A DNA stretch of 64,000 bases from CAZIKF01 sp964539825 (lineage in GTDB: Bacteria > Muiribacteriota > UBA6191). Positions within the stretch are counted from its first letter, which is position 1. Every line of letters starts with the position of its first letter. Shown here one piece after another: positions 34,957 to 43,353 of this stretch. The stretch is taken from positions 1 through 64,000 of the forward strand of contig CAZIKF010000008.1 in assembly GCA_964539825.1 (NCBI GenBank), given 5' to 3'. A model generated the notes under the pieces. The model worked only from the letters and a program-made list of their open reading frames with translations. It did no database searches and was not told the DNA's origin. The position numbers and the translations under genes were made by a program.

Positions 34957-35565
34957 CTATACTTCCGAAATTCTTCGCTCGAGATGTGTTTTCAACATTT
35001 TCCGAGCCCGAAAGATCCTTGCCTTAATAGTCCCCATAGGCAAATTCAAAATCTGAGAAATTTCCTTGTAGGAAAGATTCTGAAGGTGCCTGAGTACAAC
35101 CACGGACTTGTAGTCTAAGGGAAGCTGAGAAATCGCTTCCTTTAACAACAGCCGTAATTCTAAACGGGTTTCGTTCTTTTCGAACTCTTCGGCAGAGGAG
35201 GGAACGGCATTGCTGGTCGAGAGAAGTCTTTCGGCACCTGAATCCACGATGGAATCCAGGGAAGCCGTCTGGTCAGACCGAGTGCGGAAGAAATCCACAC
35301 AGAGGTTATTGACCGACTTAAGAAGCCAGGACGAGAACTTGTATTGAGGGTTGTATTGTTCAAGGTTTTTATAGATTTTGACGAATGCCTCCTGAGAGAT
35401 ATCCATCGCCACCTCAGCATCGTTTGTCATTCGGTATGCCACGTTGAAAACCTGCTTTTTATAACGCTCAACAAGCTCAGAATAAGCTTCTTTTCGTCCT
35501 CGGAGAACTTGTTGGATGATCTTATAATCATCCTGTTCCGATTTGCTCTCTACCTTCGAGCTCAT
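34957..35565 (-). CDS. ECF-type RNA polymerase sigma factor
   Basis: Region 2 (about 20-95) includes 'YRMTNDAEVAMDISQEAFVK' and the -10 recognition helix 'FSSWLLKSVNNLCVDFFR'. Region 4 (about 140-195) has the helix-turn-helix 'NLSYKEISQILNLPMGTIKA'. It contains no region 3, as in all ECF factors. The gene is 16 bases before its anti-sigma factor gene. I choose the ATG at 35565; a TTG two codons upstream is equally possible. Confidence 0.93.
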   Translation of the reverse strand: MSSKVESKSEQDDYKIIQQVLRGRKEAYSELVERYKKQVFNVAYRMTNDAEVAMDISQEAFVKIYKNLEQYNPQYKFSSWLLKSVNNLCVDFFRTRSDQTASLDSIVDSGAERLLSTSNAVPSSAEEFEKNETRLELRLLLKEAISQLPLDYKSVVVLRHLQNLSYKEISQILNLPMGTIKARIFRARKMLKTHLERRISEV

Positions 35566-35754
35566 ATCCAACTACGAATCTGTGGTCTCAAATGTTTCAG
35601 AAAGAAGTACCGACTGCTGAAAAGAAAGTGCCTGTAATGCGCAAATGATGCGGTTTTCACGAAATTAAACGACCCTCATTCTATCAAGTTACCTTTTAAA
35701 TTGCATGAGTAACATGCCTTATTTGGTTATCGTCGGTTCTTAGAAAGGAGACTT
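35566..35754. other. sigma gene leader region
   Basis: No gene is seen. The minus strand should hold the promoter of the sigma/anti-sigma pair. A GGTAACTT...GTCG arrangement (about 35672-35695) loosely resembles ECF promoters (GGAACTT and GTC) but its spacing is short, so I do not call it. Confidence 0.3.
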
Positions 35755-35787
35755 ATGCTCTTGGGGCCGAAAGTCGGGCCCCACTAA
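35755..35787 (+). CDS. possible 10-codon leader-type peptide
   Basis: An excellent ribosome binding site (AAAGGAG, 5 bases spacing) precedes ATG and ten codons giving MLLGPKVGPH, then TAA. Codons 3-10 coincide with a GGGGCC/GGCCCC hairpin. No plus-strand gene follows, since ruvX converges on it, so it is not an ordinary attenuator for a downstream gene. It may be a small regulatory RNA or chance. Confidence 0.3.
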   Translation: MLLGPKVGPH

Positions 35788-35809
35788 AAAAGAATTCCAA
35801 GTTCCTGGA
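35786..35809 (-). terminator. weak intrinsic terminator after alaS-ruvX
   Basis: On the minus strand a TCCAG/TTGGA stem with a 4-base loop (35809-35796) is followed by a run of six T (35791-35786). The stem is short with one G-U pair. A further run of eight T directly follows the ruvX stop. Confidence 0.35.
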
Positions 35810-35827
35810 TTTTACCTAAAAAAAAGC

Positions 35828-36232
35828 CTATTTACCCCTTTTTGAATCTAGAAAATCTTGTAAAAGAATCGATGCGGCCATCTCATCCTTAAGTTTCTTC
35901 TGCTTGCGGGCTGAAACACCTGCCTCATGAAGGCTGGCTTGTGCTCGTCTGGTACTTAAGCGTTCGTCAAAGAGTTGGACCTCAAAGCCTTTTTGAACCA
36001 GTTGAACTTTGAAGTCCTCTACTTCCCGGGTCATCTGGTTTGTATGTCCTTTAAGAGAAAGGGGATAGCCAAGCACAACCAGATCTATCGATTCTCTCTC
36101 TCTTAACTCCAAAAGAACGTCCAGGATACCTTTTGTTAAAACAGTCTGAAGGGGAATGGCATAAGACTCCTTCTCATCAGAAATGGAAATACCGGTGCGC
36201 ACAAGCCCAAAATCAAGCCCCAAAACTGTCAT
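35828..36232 (-). CDS. ruvX: RuvX/YqgF RNase H-fold nuclease
   Basis: The 134-residue protein has the family start 'VLGLDFGLVRTGISISD' with catalytic Asp, then 'VVLGYPLSLKGH' and 'FDERLSTRRAQASLHEAG'. YqgF is a putative Holliday junction resolvase that also takes part in 16S rRNA 5'-end processing. The ATG overlaps the alaS stop by 4 bases. The alaS-yqgF link is known in several phyla. Confidence 0.93.
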   Translation of the reverse strand: MTVLGLDFGLVRTGISISDEKESYAIPLQTVLTKGILDVLLELRERESIDLVVLGYPLSLKGHTNQMTREVEDFKVQLVQKGFEVQLFDERLSTRRAQASLHEAGVSARKQKKLKDEMAASILLQDFLDSKRGK

Positions 36233-38832
36233 GAGAAAAAAGAGCTTAAGACCTGGGGAACCTGTTTCATGGCCTCAGGGATTTTCTTAGGATCAGTCCC
36301 GCCAGCCTGGGCCATGTTTTTTCGTCCACCGCCTCTCCCTCCTACGAGCGGGGCCAACTCTTGAACCACCTTGGAAGCGTCCACCCCTCTATCAATCCAA
36401 TCCTGAGTTACCTTACATATCACTTGGACCTTGTCATCTTCTTCGTTGAAAAGAACAACCAACCCTGATCCGATACGCTGGATGGCCTTATCAGACAGAA
36501 CGCGAAAACTCTTCGCATCCAATCCAAGAAAGCTAGCGTGAACATATTGCAGTTCTTCCACTGACGGTAGGGAACTGTATAGGGATTCCAGTGTTCTTTC
36601 AGAAAGCTCCATACGCAGGGAATTTACTTGTTTATCCCTCTGTTTCAGATCCCCTTGTAATGATCTGACCAGCCCTGCTAGATTCTCCTTTGAGCTCAGA
36701 GCATTCTGAATCTCTCGAAGAACGCTATCTTCTTCCTGAAACAGGGCAAATGCCTTTTTAGAAACCACGCCTTCGATCCGGCGCACTCCAGCGGCTATAC
36801 TGGATTCAGAAATGATCTTAACCATGCCGATTTCGGCAATATCTCGCACATGTGTTCCCCCGCAAAACTCCATGCTGTAGTCGGGAATATCAATGACGCG
36901 AACCTCGTCAGCGTACTTTTCGCCAAACGGGCATAGAGCTCCCATCTTTCGAGCATCATCCAGGGATTTGAGATGAACGGTGACTTTGCGGCCCTTGTGG
37001 ACCTGAACAAAGAGTTCTGCCTCTACGGACTGAAGATCCTCTTTACTCAGGGCACGGTTGTGCGTGAAGTCAAATCGAAATCTCTCAGAATCCACATAGG
37101 AACCAGCCTGTTGAATGCTTGCTCCAAACCTCTTGATTAGAACGCCCTGTAAAAGATGAACAGCAGTATGATTCTTACGCGTGTAGAATCTTTTTTCTTC
37201 ATTTACAAGAGCTTGAACGGGCTTGTCAAATCGGTAATTCCCTTGAAGAAGCCGACAATAGTGTACTGTCTCTCCCTCCTCTTTTTGGGTATCAAAAACT
37301 TCTAGCGTCATAAACTCATTCTCTAATACTCCGCTATCTCCTACCTGGCCTCCAGATTCGGCGTAAAAAGGTGTCGGTTCAAGAACCAGTTTGGAGTGTA
37401 CTCCATCTGGACCCTGGGCCGATTTAAGAATCGTGGCTTCAATTTCTGTGGTTTCATAGCCGACGAATTTATCCGATCTTCCGGTTGAATGGACCACAAA
37501 TTCCCAACCGTCCTGGATTCCAAATTTCTGAGATGCCCTGGCTCGCTCTCTTTGCTCTTCCATCAACTGATCAAAACGATCACCAGCGTAACTAAATTCC
37601 TGATCCCGGAGAATCACTTCAGTAAGGTCACGGGGAAAGCCAAAGGTGTCATAGAGCTTAAAGACAACCTCTCCAGACAGCTCAGTTGAGTCCGATTTTT
37701 TCATATCACCCACTTCTTTTTCAAGCAGGTCAAGCCCCTTATGCACAGTTCTGAGAAAGCTCTCTTCTTCAAGTCCTATGTGATCTGCAATGGTGCTCGA
37801 CTTCCCATCAAGGACCGGGTGAGCATCTTTCATCTTCTCGACCACAAGAGGCACCAGAGTGTGGAGAAAGGGCTTGCGAATACCTAGCTGGTAGCTATAG
37901 CGAATTGCTCGGCGCATGATTCGTCTTAAGACATATCCCCTACCAAGGTTTGAGGGCAATACCCCATCCGCGATCAGAAAGGTAGCGGTTCTGGCGTGGT
38001 CAGAAATGACCTGTCTGGCGATTTTCTGCCCCTGTTCATCAAACTGTGTCTGTGAGGTTGCTCTTCTCACTTCTTCAATCAAAGGCAGGAACAAATCCGT
38101 ATCAAAATTTGTGAGTTTACCCTGCAGGATGGCCGCTGTCCTCTCTAAACCCATTCCCGTATCGATGCTAGGCCTGGGCAGGGGAATCCTGGTACCATCG
38201 GCGCGAGATTCATACTGCATGAAAACCAGGTTATAAAATTCTAAATATCGGTCTCCTTCTCCACCCATCACATCCTCTGAACTGGTCCCCGCCTCTTCTC
38301 CAAGATCATAAAAAAGCTCTGAACAGGGACCACATGGCCCTGTATCGCCCATAGTCCAGAAGTTGTCCTTTTCCCCGAATCTATAAATTTTGGCATCAGG
38401 AAGCCCAAGGGACTTCCAGATCTCAAATGCCTCATCATCATCCCTGAATACAGAGACATAAAGGCGCTCAGGGTCTAGTCCAAATCGTTCGGTAGATAAT
38501 TCCCAGGCCCATTTAATAGCGTCTTCTTTGAAATAGTCTCCGAAACTGAAATTACCCAACATTTCAAAAAGAGTGAGATGCCTGGCCGTATATCCAACTT
38601 CCTCCAGGTCGTTGTGTTTGCCTCCTGCTCTGACACATCTCTGGCAACTGGTCGCGCGAACATAATCACGAGCGGCGTTTCCGATAAAGACATCTTTGAA
38701 AGGCACCATCCCGGCATTGGTGAAGAGGAGTGTAGGATCATCGTGCGGGACCAGGGAAGAACCTTGCACAAAAGTATGGTCTCTTTCCTGAAAGAACTCT
38801 AAAAAATTCCTGCGAACATCAGTACTATTCAT
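36229..38832 (-). CDS. alaS: alanyl-tRNA synthetase
   Basis: The 867-residue class II enzyme has the aminoacylation domain at 1-about 440 ('SSLVPHDDPTLLFTNAGMVP' early). The editing domain has zinc-binding HTAVHLLQG and CGGTHV. The Gly-rich C-terminal C-Ala domain includes 'GGRGGGRKNMAQAGG'. All key motifs are intact and the length is usual. It heads a two-gene operon with ruvX. Confidence 0.96.
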   Translation of the reverse strand: MNSTDVRRNFLEFFQERDHTFVQGSSLVPHDDPTLLFTNAGMVPFKDVFIGNAARDYVRATSCQRCVRAGGKHNDLEEVGYTARHLTLFEMLGNFSFGDYFKEDAIKWAWELSTERFGLDPERLYVSVFRDDDEAFEIWKSLGLPDAKIYRFGEKDNFWTMGDTGPCGPCSELFYDLGEEAGTSSEDVMGGEGDRYLEFYNLVFMQYESRADGTRIPLPRPSIDTGMGLERTAAILQGKLTNFDTDLFLPLIEEVRRATSQTQFDEQGQKIARQVISDHARTATFLIADGVLPSNLGRGYVLRRIMRRAIRYSYQLGIRKPFLHTLVPLVVEKMKDAHPVLDGKSSTIADHIGLEEESFLRTVHKGLDLLEKEVGDMKKSDSTELSGEVVFKLYDTFGFPRDLTEVILRDQEFSYAGDRFDQLMEEQRERARASQKFGIQDGWEFVVHSTGRSDKFVGYETTEIEATILKSAQGPDGVHSKLVLEPTPFYAESGGQVGDSGVLENEFMTLEVFDTQKEEGETVHYCRLLQGNYRFDKPVQALVNEEKRFYTRKNHTAVHLLQGVLIKRFGASIQQAGSYVDSERFRFDFTHNRALSKEDLQSVEAELFVQVHKGRKVTVHLKSLDDARKMGALCPFGEKYADEVRVIDIPDYSMEFCGGTHVRDIAEIGMVKIISESSIAAGVRRIEGVVSKKAFALFQEEDSVLREIQNALSSKENLAGLVRSLQGDLKQRDKQVNSLRMELSERTLESLYSSLPSVEELQYVHASFLGLDAKSFRVLSDKAIQRIGSGLVVLFNEEDDKVQVICKVTQDWIDRGVDASKVVQELAPLVGGRGGGRKNMAQAGGTDPKKIPEAMKQVPQVLSSFFS

Positions 38833-39068
38833 TGTTGGCTCCTAGATGACTCAATCCCTCCCGGGGAGCCGAGTATACAGGAGAAAAACGAGAATTGGGA
38901 AACCTCGCTTTTAAGAATCAAGGGAAGCAGAGGGAGCAAAGGAATCAAAGGAATTGAAGCAATAATTAGCATCCGCCATGAGGACAGGATATTTGCTCCC
39001 GTGAACAAGGTCCTAAATGACGAGGATGGCAATGCCTCAACGGCGATAGGAAAAATCTTCGCCAGGGA
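38833..39068. other. intergenic region with minisatellite B
   Basis: No gene is seen. It holds the minisatellite at 38918-38962, then a stretch containing TCCGCCATGAGG (about 38971-38982). This block also occurs next to array C at 46376-46387, so the conserved block extends beyond the tandem units. Confidence 0.5.
38918..38962. repeat. 9-bp minisatellite array B
   Basis: Five degenerate units in phase: TCAAGGGAA, GCAGAGGGA, GCAAAGGAA, TCAAAGGAA, TTGAAGCAA. It lies between alaS and the pseudopilin operon. Confidence 0.75.
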
Positions 39069-39698
39069 TCAATTACCACTAAAGCGGTTGTTTATCCTGA
39101 ATTGATTGAATCCAGCCTTGTGGACAGAGGCATTTAACCGTGGATACACGGTCGTGACTAACTCCTGGAATACATCACCTTTTCCAAAGGTTGTATCCCC
39201 AGATATAACCACTCGGGCGTCGAGATAGTAGGTCATGGGTAGAAGGTCGAGCCTGAGAATTCTTTTTCTGGTGTAATCAAAGGGCTTTAGCTGGAAATTA
39301 GCAATGTTGTTAATCTCAAAGGTCTGTTCCTCATCTAGATAGCGGCTGAGCCGGCGGCGATTAAAATCGAAACGATAGGACACCAACCTGGTACTGGTTT
39401 CATCTTCATAGCGGTCAAAATCAACCTGTATCACCCTGGAGTCTTCCTCTGTATCAAAGGAATTCAATACATTAAACCGACGGATGGTACTCATCGACTG
39501 CATGTCATGGCGAAACCACATCAAGAACCTCCGAACAGCCTGTTGACGATCAACCTGCGCCATTTGCCTGCGCTGCTCCAGGCGTTCGGTCCGAAACTTA
39601 GAAAAGGCTACACCTAAAACCAGGACCATCAGGGCCATCACGACCCCAAGCTCTACGATTGTGAATCCCCTTCGCTTAGCCAAAAGAACTCTCTTCAT
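39069..39698 (-). CDS. pseudopilin-like protein (prepilin N-terminal motif)
   Basis: The 209-residue protein begins with a basic leader and the prepilin peptidase site G-FTIVE (residues 11-16), followed by a hydrophobic helix (MALMVLVLGVAF). It is therefore a type IV pilin or type II secretion minor pseudopilin. The rest is beta-rich with no known ligand motif; its size suggests a GspJ-like minor pseudopilin. It starts one base inside the end of the preceding pseudopilin gene (TAATG). No prepilin peptidase or secretion ATPase is in the window. Confidence 0.8.
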   Translation of the reverse strand: MKRVLLAKRRGFTIVELGVVMALMVLVLGVAFSKFRTERLEQRRQMAQVDRQQAVRRFLMWFRHDMQSMSTIRRFNVLNSFDTEEDSRVIQVDFDRYEDETSTRLVSYRFDFNRRRLSRYLDEEQTFEINNIANFQLKPFDYTRKRILRLDLLPMTYYLDARVVISGDTTFGKGDVFQELVTTVYPRLNASVHKAGFNQFRINNRFSGN

Positions 39699-40300
39699 TA
39701 ACTCTCATCCTTAAAGAATTCATTCAACAGGGGTTTGGGGCTGTAGTTCTCGTCATGGACGATTGACTCAAGGGTAAGGTCCTGGTCCATCACAACTGAA
39801 ATCGATAGACGATCCTTCCAAAAGATTCTTATCCGGATACGAATCCTTTTCTTTTTCTGCTCGAATTCAGGATCGTTGGGATGTGGATTTGACTCTGGAA
39901 AGTAAGATAAAAAGGTATATCGATGAAAAACTGAGGGTCCGCTTCGATACACATTCTCTTCTACCAAATCCGGTGTCTCCGGGAAAGTCTCAAAGGGACC
40001 GATGAGAAACTTTTTGGCATTAGGATTTTGATCTCGGTATGGGTCCTCGGGATTCAGCCCCAGGAGGATATTTTCCAGTTGAAAGAAGGGGTAGCTTTTG
40101 AGCTCCTCTATTTTTGAAAGGGCCAGGGAAGCGGCTAAGATGTCATTGCTGGAACGATAGGTAGCAGTGATTGAGTATCGCATGATGAGAAGAACCGGCA
40201 CTAACAGAGCCGAAAGAACCGCGGTAGCGGCCAAAATCTCAACCAGGCTCAGTCCCCGGTTTTTCTTCCTGTCAATCTTCATTAGCCAACTTTTCTTCAA
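39698..40300 (-). CDS. pseudopilin-like protein (prepilin N-terminal motif)
   Basis: The sequence RG-LSLVEILAATAVLSALLVPV is a class III prepilin signal, with cleavage after Gly16 and Glu at +5. A globular domain of about 150 residues follows, probably like GspI/PilV. The longer start is a TTG with GGAGG 3 bases upstream, overlapping the previous gene by 29 bases. An ATG six codons later (40282) is an alternative without a good site. It forms an operon with the genes on both sides. Confidence 0.78.
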   Translation of the reverse strand: MKKSWLMKIDRKKNRGLSLVEILAATAVLSALLVPVLLIMRYSITATYRSSNDILAASLALSKIEELKSYPFFQLENILLGLNPEDPYRDQNPNAKKFLIGPFETFPETPDLVEENVYRSGPSVFHRYTFLSYFPESNPHPNDPEFEQKKKRIRIRIRIFWKDRLSISVVMDQDLTLESIVHDENYSPKPLLNEFFKDES

Positions 40301-40883
40301 CTGCCTCCATCAACAAAGAGACAACCTTTTGAAATCCCTGCTCCGAATACTGGGTCTGAATCAACTTTAAGTAACCCAGGATCGCCTGGTCCAGATTCTC
40401 CAGATCTTCTGGCTTAACATAGGAATGTACCAGGGCTTTGAGCATGACAGCGTAGATTTCAAAATCAAATTCCTGGTGCTGGGACAGCGCTCTTTCTATA
40501 TACAATCGGGCCTCGGTCTTTTGTCCACGAGCCAAAAGCTTGATTCCCTGGTCAAGGTATTGGCCAGACTGGGTCTCCAAGAAACTACGAATCCTCTCCT
40601 TTGATTGCCTGCGTCTTACCGATTCCAGGCGATCTTCATGTAACTCCTTTACGGCACTGGCGTGACGCTGCTCAATGAGGCTGGAACCAGCCCGGAAGGG
40701 TCGACCAGGAGAGAGACGGTCCTTCATTTTTCCGGCAATTCTTGAGCGCATCTCTTCAGGCGGCTCCATTACTTTCATTCGAGAGGCCGCTGCCTTTTGT
40801 TGACTGAGAACTATATCAACGCCAACTGCAAGGAAAAGCACACAAACAGAAATCAATATGATGGCTAAAAGACGGACGTTCAT
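40272..40883 (-). CDS. single-pass membrane protein with a TPR-like segment
   Basis: The 203-residue protein has one membrane segment (about 5-25), a basic, probably extended region (about 30-105) and a helical part. The latter includes a TPR-like pair 'GIKLLARGQKTEARLYIERA' near 113-132. It overlaps the following pseudopilin gene, so a role in pilus or secretion assembly is inferred. I do not recognise a named family. Confidence 0.6.
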   Translation of the reverse strand: MNVRLLAIILISVCVLFLAVGVDIVLSQQKAAASRMKVMEPPEEMRSRIAGKMKDRLSPGRPFRAGSSLIEQRHASAVKELHEDRLESVRRRQSKERIRSFLETQSGQYLDQGIKLLARGQKTEARLYIERALSQHQEFDFEIYAVMLKALVHSYVKPEDLENLDQAILGYLKLIQTQYSEQGFQKVVSLLMEAVEEKLANED

Positions 40884-41027
40884 GATCCGGCCGCCCCGCC
40901 AATGAGAAGAGAGTTTTGATCCGGCTCCACCCCTGTGAACACAAGGTTCAGTCCGAGCCTAGACCTTATCGAATGGGGTCCAAAACCAGGCATCGATGGG
41001 TACGATGCGCAACTACCTGGATAATTT

Positions 41028-41237
41028 TCAGGGCTTGGAAACCCCAGCATATCTCTTTTTAAACCTGTCTACACGACCCGCAATATCGACAAACTTTTGC
41101 TTCCCGGTGTAATACGGATGGCAGGCAGAGCAAATTTCAAGTTTAACTAACTCAGATGTGGATAATGCCTCAAATTCAGCTCCGCATGCACAGCTAAACT
41201 TCGCCAGATAGCTCTTAGGATGAATATCTTTTTTCAT
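41028..41237 (-). CDS. rpmE: 50S ribosomal protein L31, zinc-binding type
   Basis: The 69-residue protein has Cys16, Cys18, Cys36 and Cys39 (CACG and CSACHPYYTGKQ), the zinc ribbon of the C-plus form. This form binds the large subunit and bridges to the small subunit. It begins with MKKDIHP, as usual. The ATG overlaps the stop of the STAS gene by 4 bases, which is an unusual neighbour. Confidence 0.95.
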   Translation of the reverse strand: MKKDIHPKSYLAKFSCACGAEFEALSTSELVKLEICSACHPYYTGKQKFVDIAGRVDRFKKRYAGVSKP

Positions 41238-41593
41238 GTCCCTTCTCCTTCTCCCCTTATTTGCTCGACGGCTGCATCTATACTATCTGCAATCGGAAGC
41301 CGGATCAGAGAGAAAATTTTCTCTAATTCATGGTCGACCCGACAAACTGACATATTCCCTCCCTTGGAGCGAATCATATCAAGAGTACGGACCAAAAATC
41401 CCAGTCCTGCGGAATCCATCAACGTTACGTCGAAAAGGTCGAATATTATATACGCTTTAGGACATTGCGCAAGAGATTTCACTTCTTCCTTCAAAGCTTG
41501 GAGATTTCGACCGTAAAATACACCAGAAAGTTCCAACACGAAACAGGAATCTAATCGTTGGAGGTTATATTTGAACAGGTCGGCTTCGGTCAT
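41234..41593 (-). CDS. STAS-domain anti-anti-sigma-like protein
   Basis: The 119-residue single STAS domain keeps the phosphorylatable Ser61 in LMDSAGLGFL, preceded by the strand 'AYIIFDLFDV'. Such proteins (SpoIIAA/RsbV class) are switched by Ser/Thr kinases and bind anti-sigma factors or other partners. No kinase or phosphatase partner gene lies in the window. It lies 1 base from pyk and overlaps rpmE by 4 bases, so all three are probably one transcript. Confidence 0.88.
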   Translation of the reverse strand: MTEADLFKYNLQRLDSCFVLELSGVFYGRNLQALKEEVKSLAQCPKAYIIFDLFDVTLMDSAGLGFLVRTLDMIRSKGGNMSVCRVDHELEKIFSLIRLPIADSIDAAVEQIRGEGEGT

Positions 41594-41594
41594 T

Positions 41595-43055
41595 TTAAGT
41601 GGATGAAAACCTATAACTCTTTTCCAACGAGGAAAGATCAGAGCAAGTGTGGACTTTGATCACGTTGGTAGTACCTGAGACGTGCATGGGAATTCCGGAG
41701 GTGATTATAATCTTTCCTCCTTCATCCGCCCATTGCCTTTCCAATAGAATTGCTTCGGCTTGTAAGACTTCATCATCGAGTAAATTAGCGCCTTCAATCT
41801 GGATGGGAATCACCCCCCAATAAAGACAGGTTCGATTGGCCGAATTGTCTTCATAAGTTACCGCAACAATCGGCTGTTCTGGCCGAAACTTGGAGATTCT
41901 CCTGGCCTGGTGTCCTGATTGGGAAAAGGCGCAAATAATCTGGGACCCAACAGCCCGGGCCACCTGGCAAGCCGAATAGCTTATGGCCTCTGAGACGGTC
42001 GCTTTCTGCTTTTCGAAAAAAGACCAGGGTCTTAGCTGGTAACCCATCTCCTTTTCAGTCTGTACAATGATTTTACGCATCATCTCCACTGATTTAATGG
42101 GGTACTTACCCGTGGCGGTCTCACCTGAGAGCATGACCGCGTCCGTACCGTCGAGAATGGCGTTGGCAACATCAGACGCCTCTGCCCTGGTAGGTTTAGG
42201 ATTCTTTTCCATGGAATCCAGCATCTGGGTTGCTGTGATCACAGGACGGTTCTTCTTATTACAGAGCTCAATTATTCTCTTCTGCACTCCAGGGACTTTC
42301 TCCGGGCTGATCTCTACACCCAGATCCCCACGGGCGATCATGATTGCATCTGATTCCGCGATAATTTTTTCAATATCATCTACTGCAACGGGTTTTTCAA
42401 TCTTGGAGATGATGTGAATATCTTCCCGTTTCTCCATCTTTAGGATATTACGTAAAAACGCGACGTCTTGTGCTCTCTGTACAAAACTCATCGCGATATA
42501 GTTGATGTCGAGTGTGCACCCGAGCTTAATATCGGTGACATCTTTTTCAGTAAGAGGAGGTAATCCAATTTTCACCCCGGGGAGATTCATGCCCTTCTTA
42601 TCACTTAGAACCCCTCCCGTTACTACTTCAGTGATCACCCTATCCCCATCTACTTCTTTGACCCTACATTCGAGTTTTCCATCATCGAGGAGAATCTGGT
42701 CTTCTGCCTTAACATCTTTATGAATGGTTTCATAACTCGTTGAAATCCTGAAACCATCTCCTGGTTCTGGATTCTGATCGAAAGTAAATTCCTGCCCTTC
42801 TTGAAGTGTGATCGAACCGTCCTTGAACTGTCCTACACGAATCTTCGGCCCCTGAATATCCATTAAAATGGCTACATTCCGCCCTTCGGCCTTAGCCATC
42901 GCCCGTATATCAGAAACCCTCTTTTCGATGTTCTCGCGCAAAGCGTGGGACATATTGAGTCGAAAGACATTTACTCCCCTGGTGATTAATTCGCGAAGAC
43001 TATCCGCCTCCCAACAAGCTGGACCAATAGTGGCTACGATTTTTGTCTTTCTCAT
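41595..43055 (-). CDS. pyk: pyruvate kinase
   Basis: The enzyme transfers phosphate from phosphoenolpyruvate to ADP. Clear marks are MRKTKIVATIGPA at the start, 'LMDIQGPKIRVGQF', the metal-binding 'MIARGDLGVEI' and 'RPVITATQMLDSM'. The C-terminal allosteric domain spans about 355-480. The length of 486 is typical of the bacterial type with no extra PEP-utiliser domain. The promoter at 43132-43160 leaves a leader of about 70 bases. Confidence 0.96.
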   Translation of the reverse strand: MRKTKIVATIGPACWEADSLRELITRGVNVFRLNMSHALRENIEKRVSDIRAMAKAEGRNVAILMDIQGPKIRVGQFKDGSITLQEGQEFTFDQNPEPGDGFRISTSYETIHKDVKAEDQILLDDGKLECRVKEVDGDRVITEVVTGGVLSDKKGMNLPGVKIGLPPLTEKDVTDIKLGCTLDINYIAMSFVQRAQDVAFLRNILKMEKREDIHIISKIEKPVAVDDIEKIIAESDAIMIARGDLGVEISPEKVPGVQKRIIELCNKKNRPVITATQMLDSMEKNPKPTRAEASDVANAILDGTDAVMLSGETATGKYPIKSVEMMRKIIVQTEKEMGYQLRPWSFFEKQKATVSEAISYSACQVARAVGSQIICAFSQSGHQARRISKFRPEQPIVAVTYEDNSANRTCLYWGVIPIQIEGANLLDDEVLQAEAILLERQWADEGGKIIITSGIPMHVSGTTNVIKVHTCSDLSSLEKSYRFSST

Positions 43056-43131
43056 TTTCTACCTACTTTGTCGCCTCTGCGTGAGTCGAGGTAAAACCTT
43101 CAACCATAGATACAGCACGAGGGCCGCAATG

Positions 43132-43160
43132 ATTCTAAGTTTAAGTGGGGAATAACTCAA
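43132..43160 (-). promoter_or_regulatory. sigma-70-like promoter of pyk-STAS-rpmE
   Basis: On the minus strand TTGAGT (43160-43155) and TAGAAT (43137-43132) are 17 bases apart, matching the consensus at 4 and 5 of 6 positions. It lies about 75 bases before the pyk ATG. Confidence 0.5.
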
Positions 43161-43353
43161 GGTATACAGAAGCCAGGAGATAGGAGTCCGGACTCAGAAT
43201 AGAGTTTGCCCGCCACCTGGGCGGAAGTGTGGATACCCTCGTCACGCTTTAGGATGCCAATAATGGTCTATTCATACCGGCTTAAGACCGAATTGAAATA
43301 GGGCTACGCCCTGCCTCTGGATTCTGACTTCTAGTTTTCGAAACTTCTGAAAA
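43161..43353. other. intergenic region with small hairpins, no gene
   Basis: On either strand there is no credible gene. It contains a CCGCC/GGCGG hairpin (about 43210-43226) and AGGGCTACGCCCT (about 43300-43312). The second lies just past the stop of the 43354 gene on the minus strand, but its following bases (ATTTCAATT) make only a poor terminator. Confidence 0.4.

Noticed and set aside
35761..35784. GGGGCC/GGCCCC hairpin as a terminator
   Set aside because: On neither strand is it followed by a T-run in the transcript sense; the nearby weaker stem at 35796-35809 fits better for ruvX.
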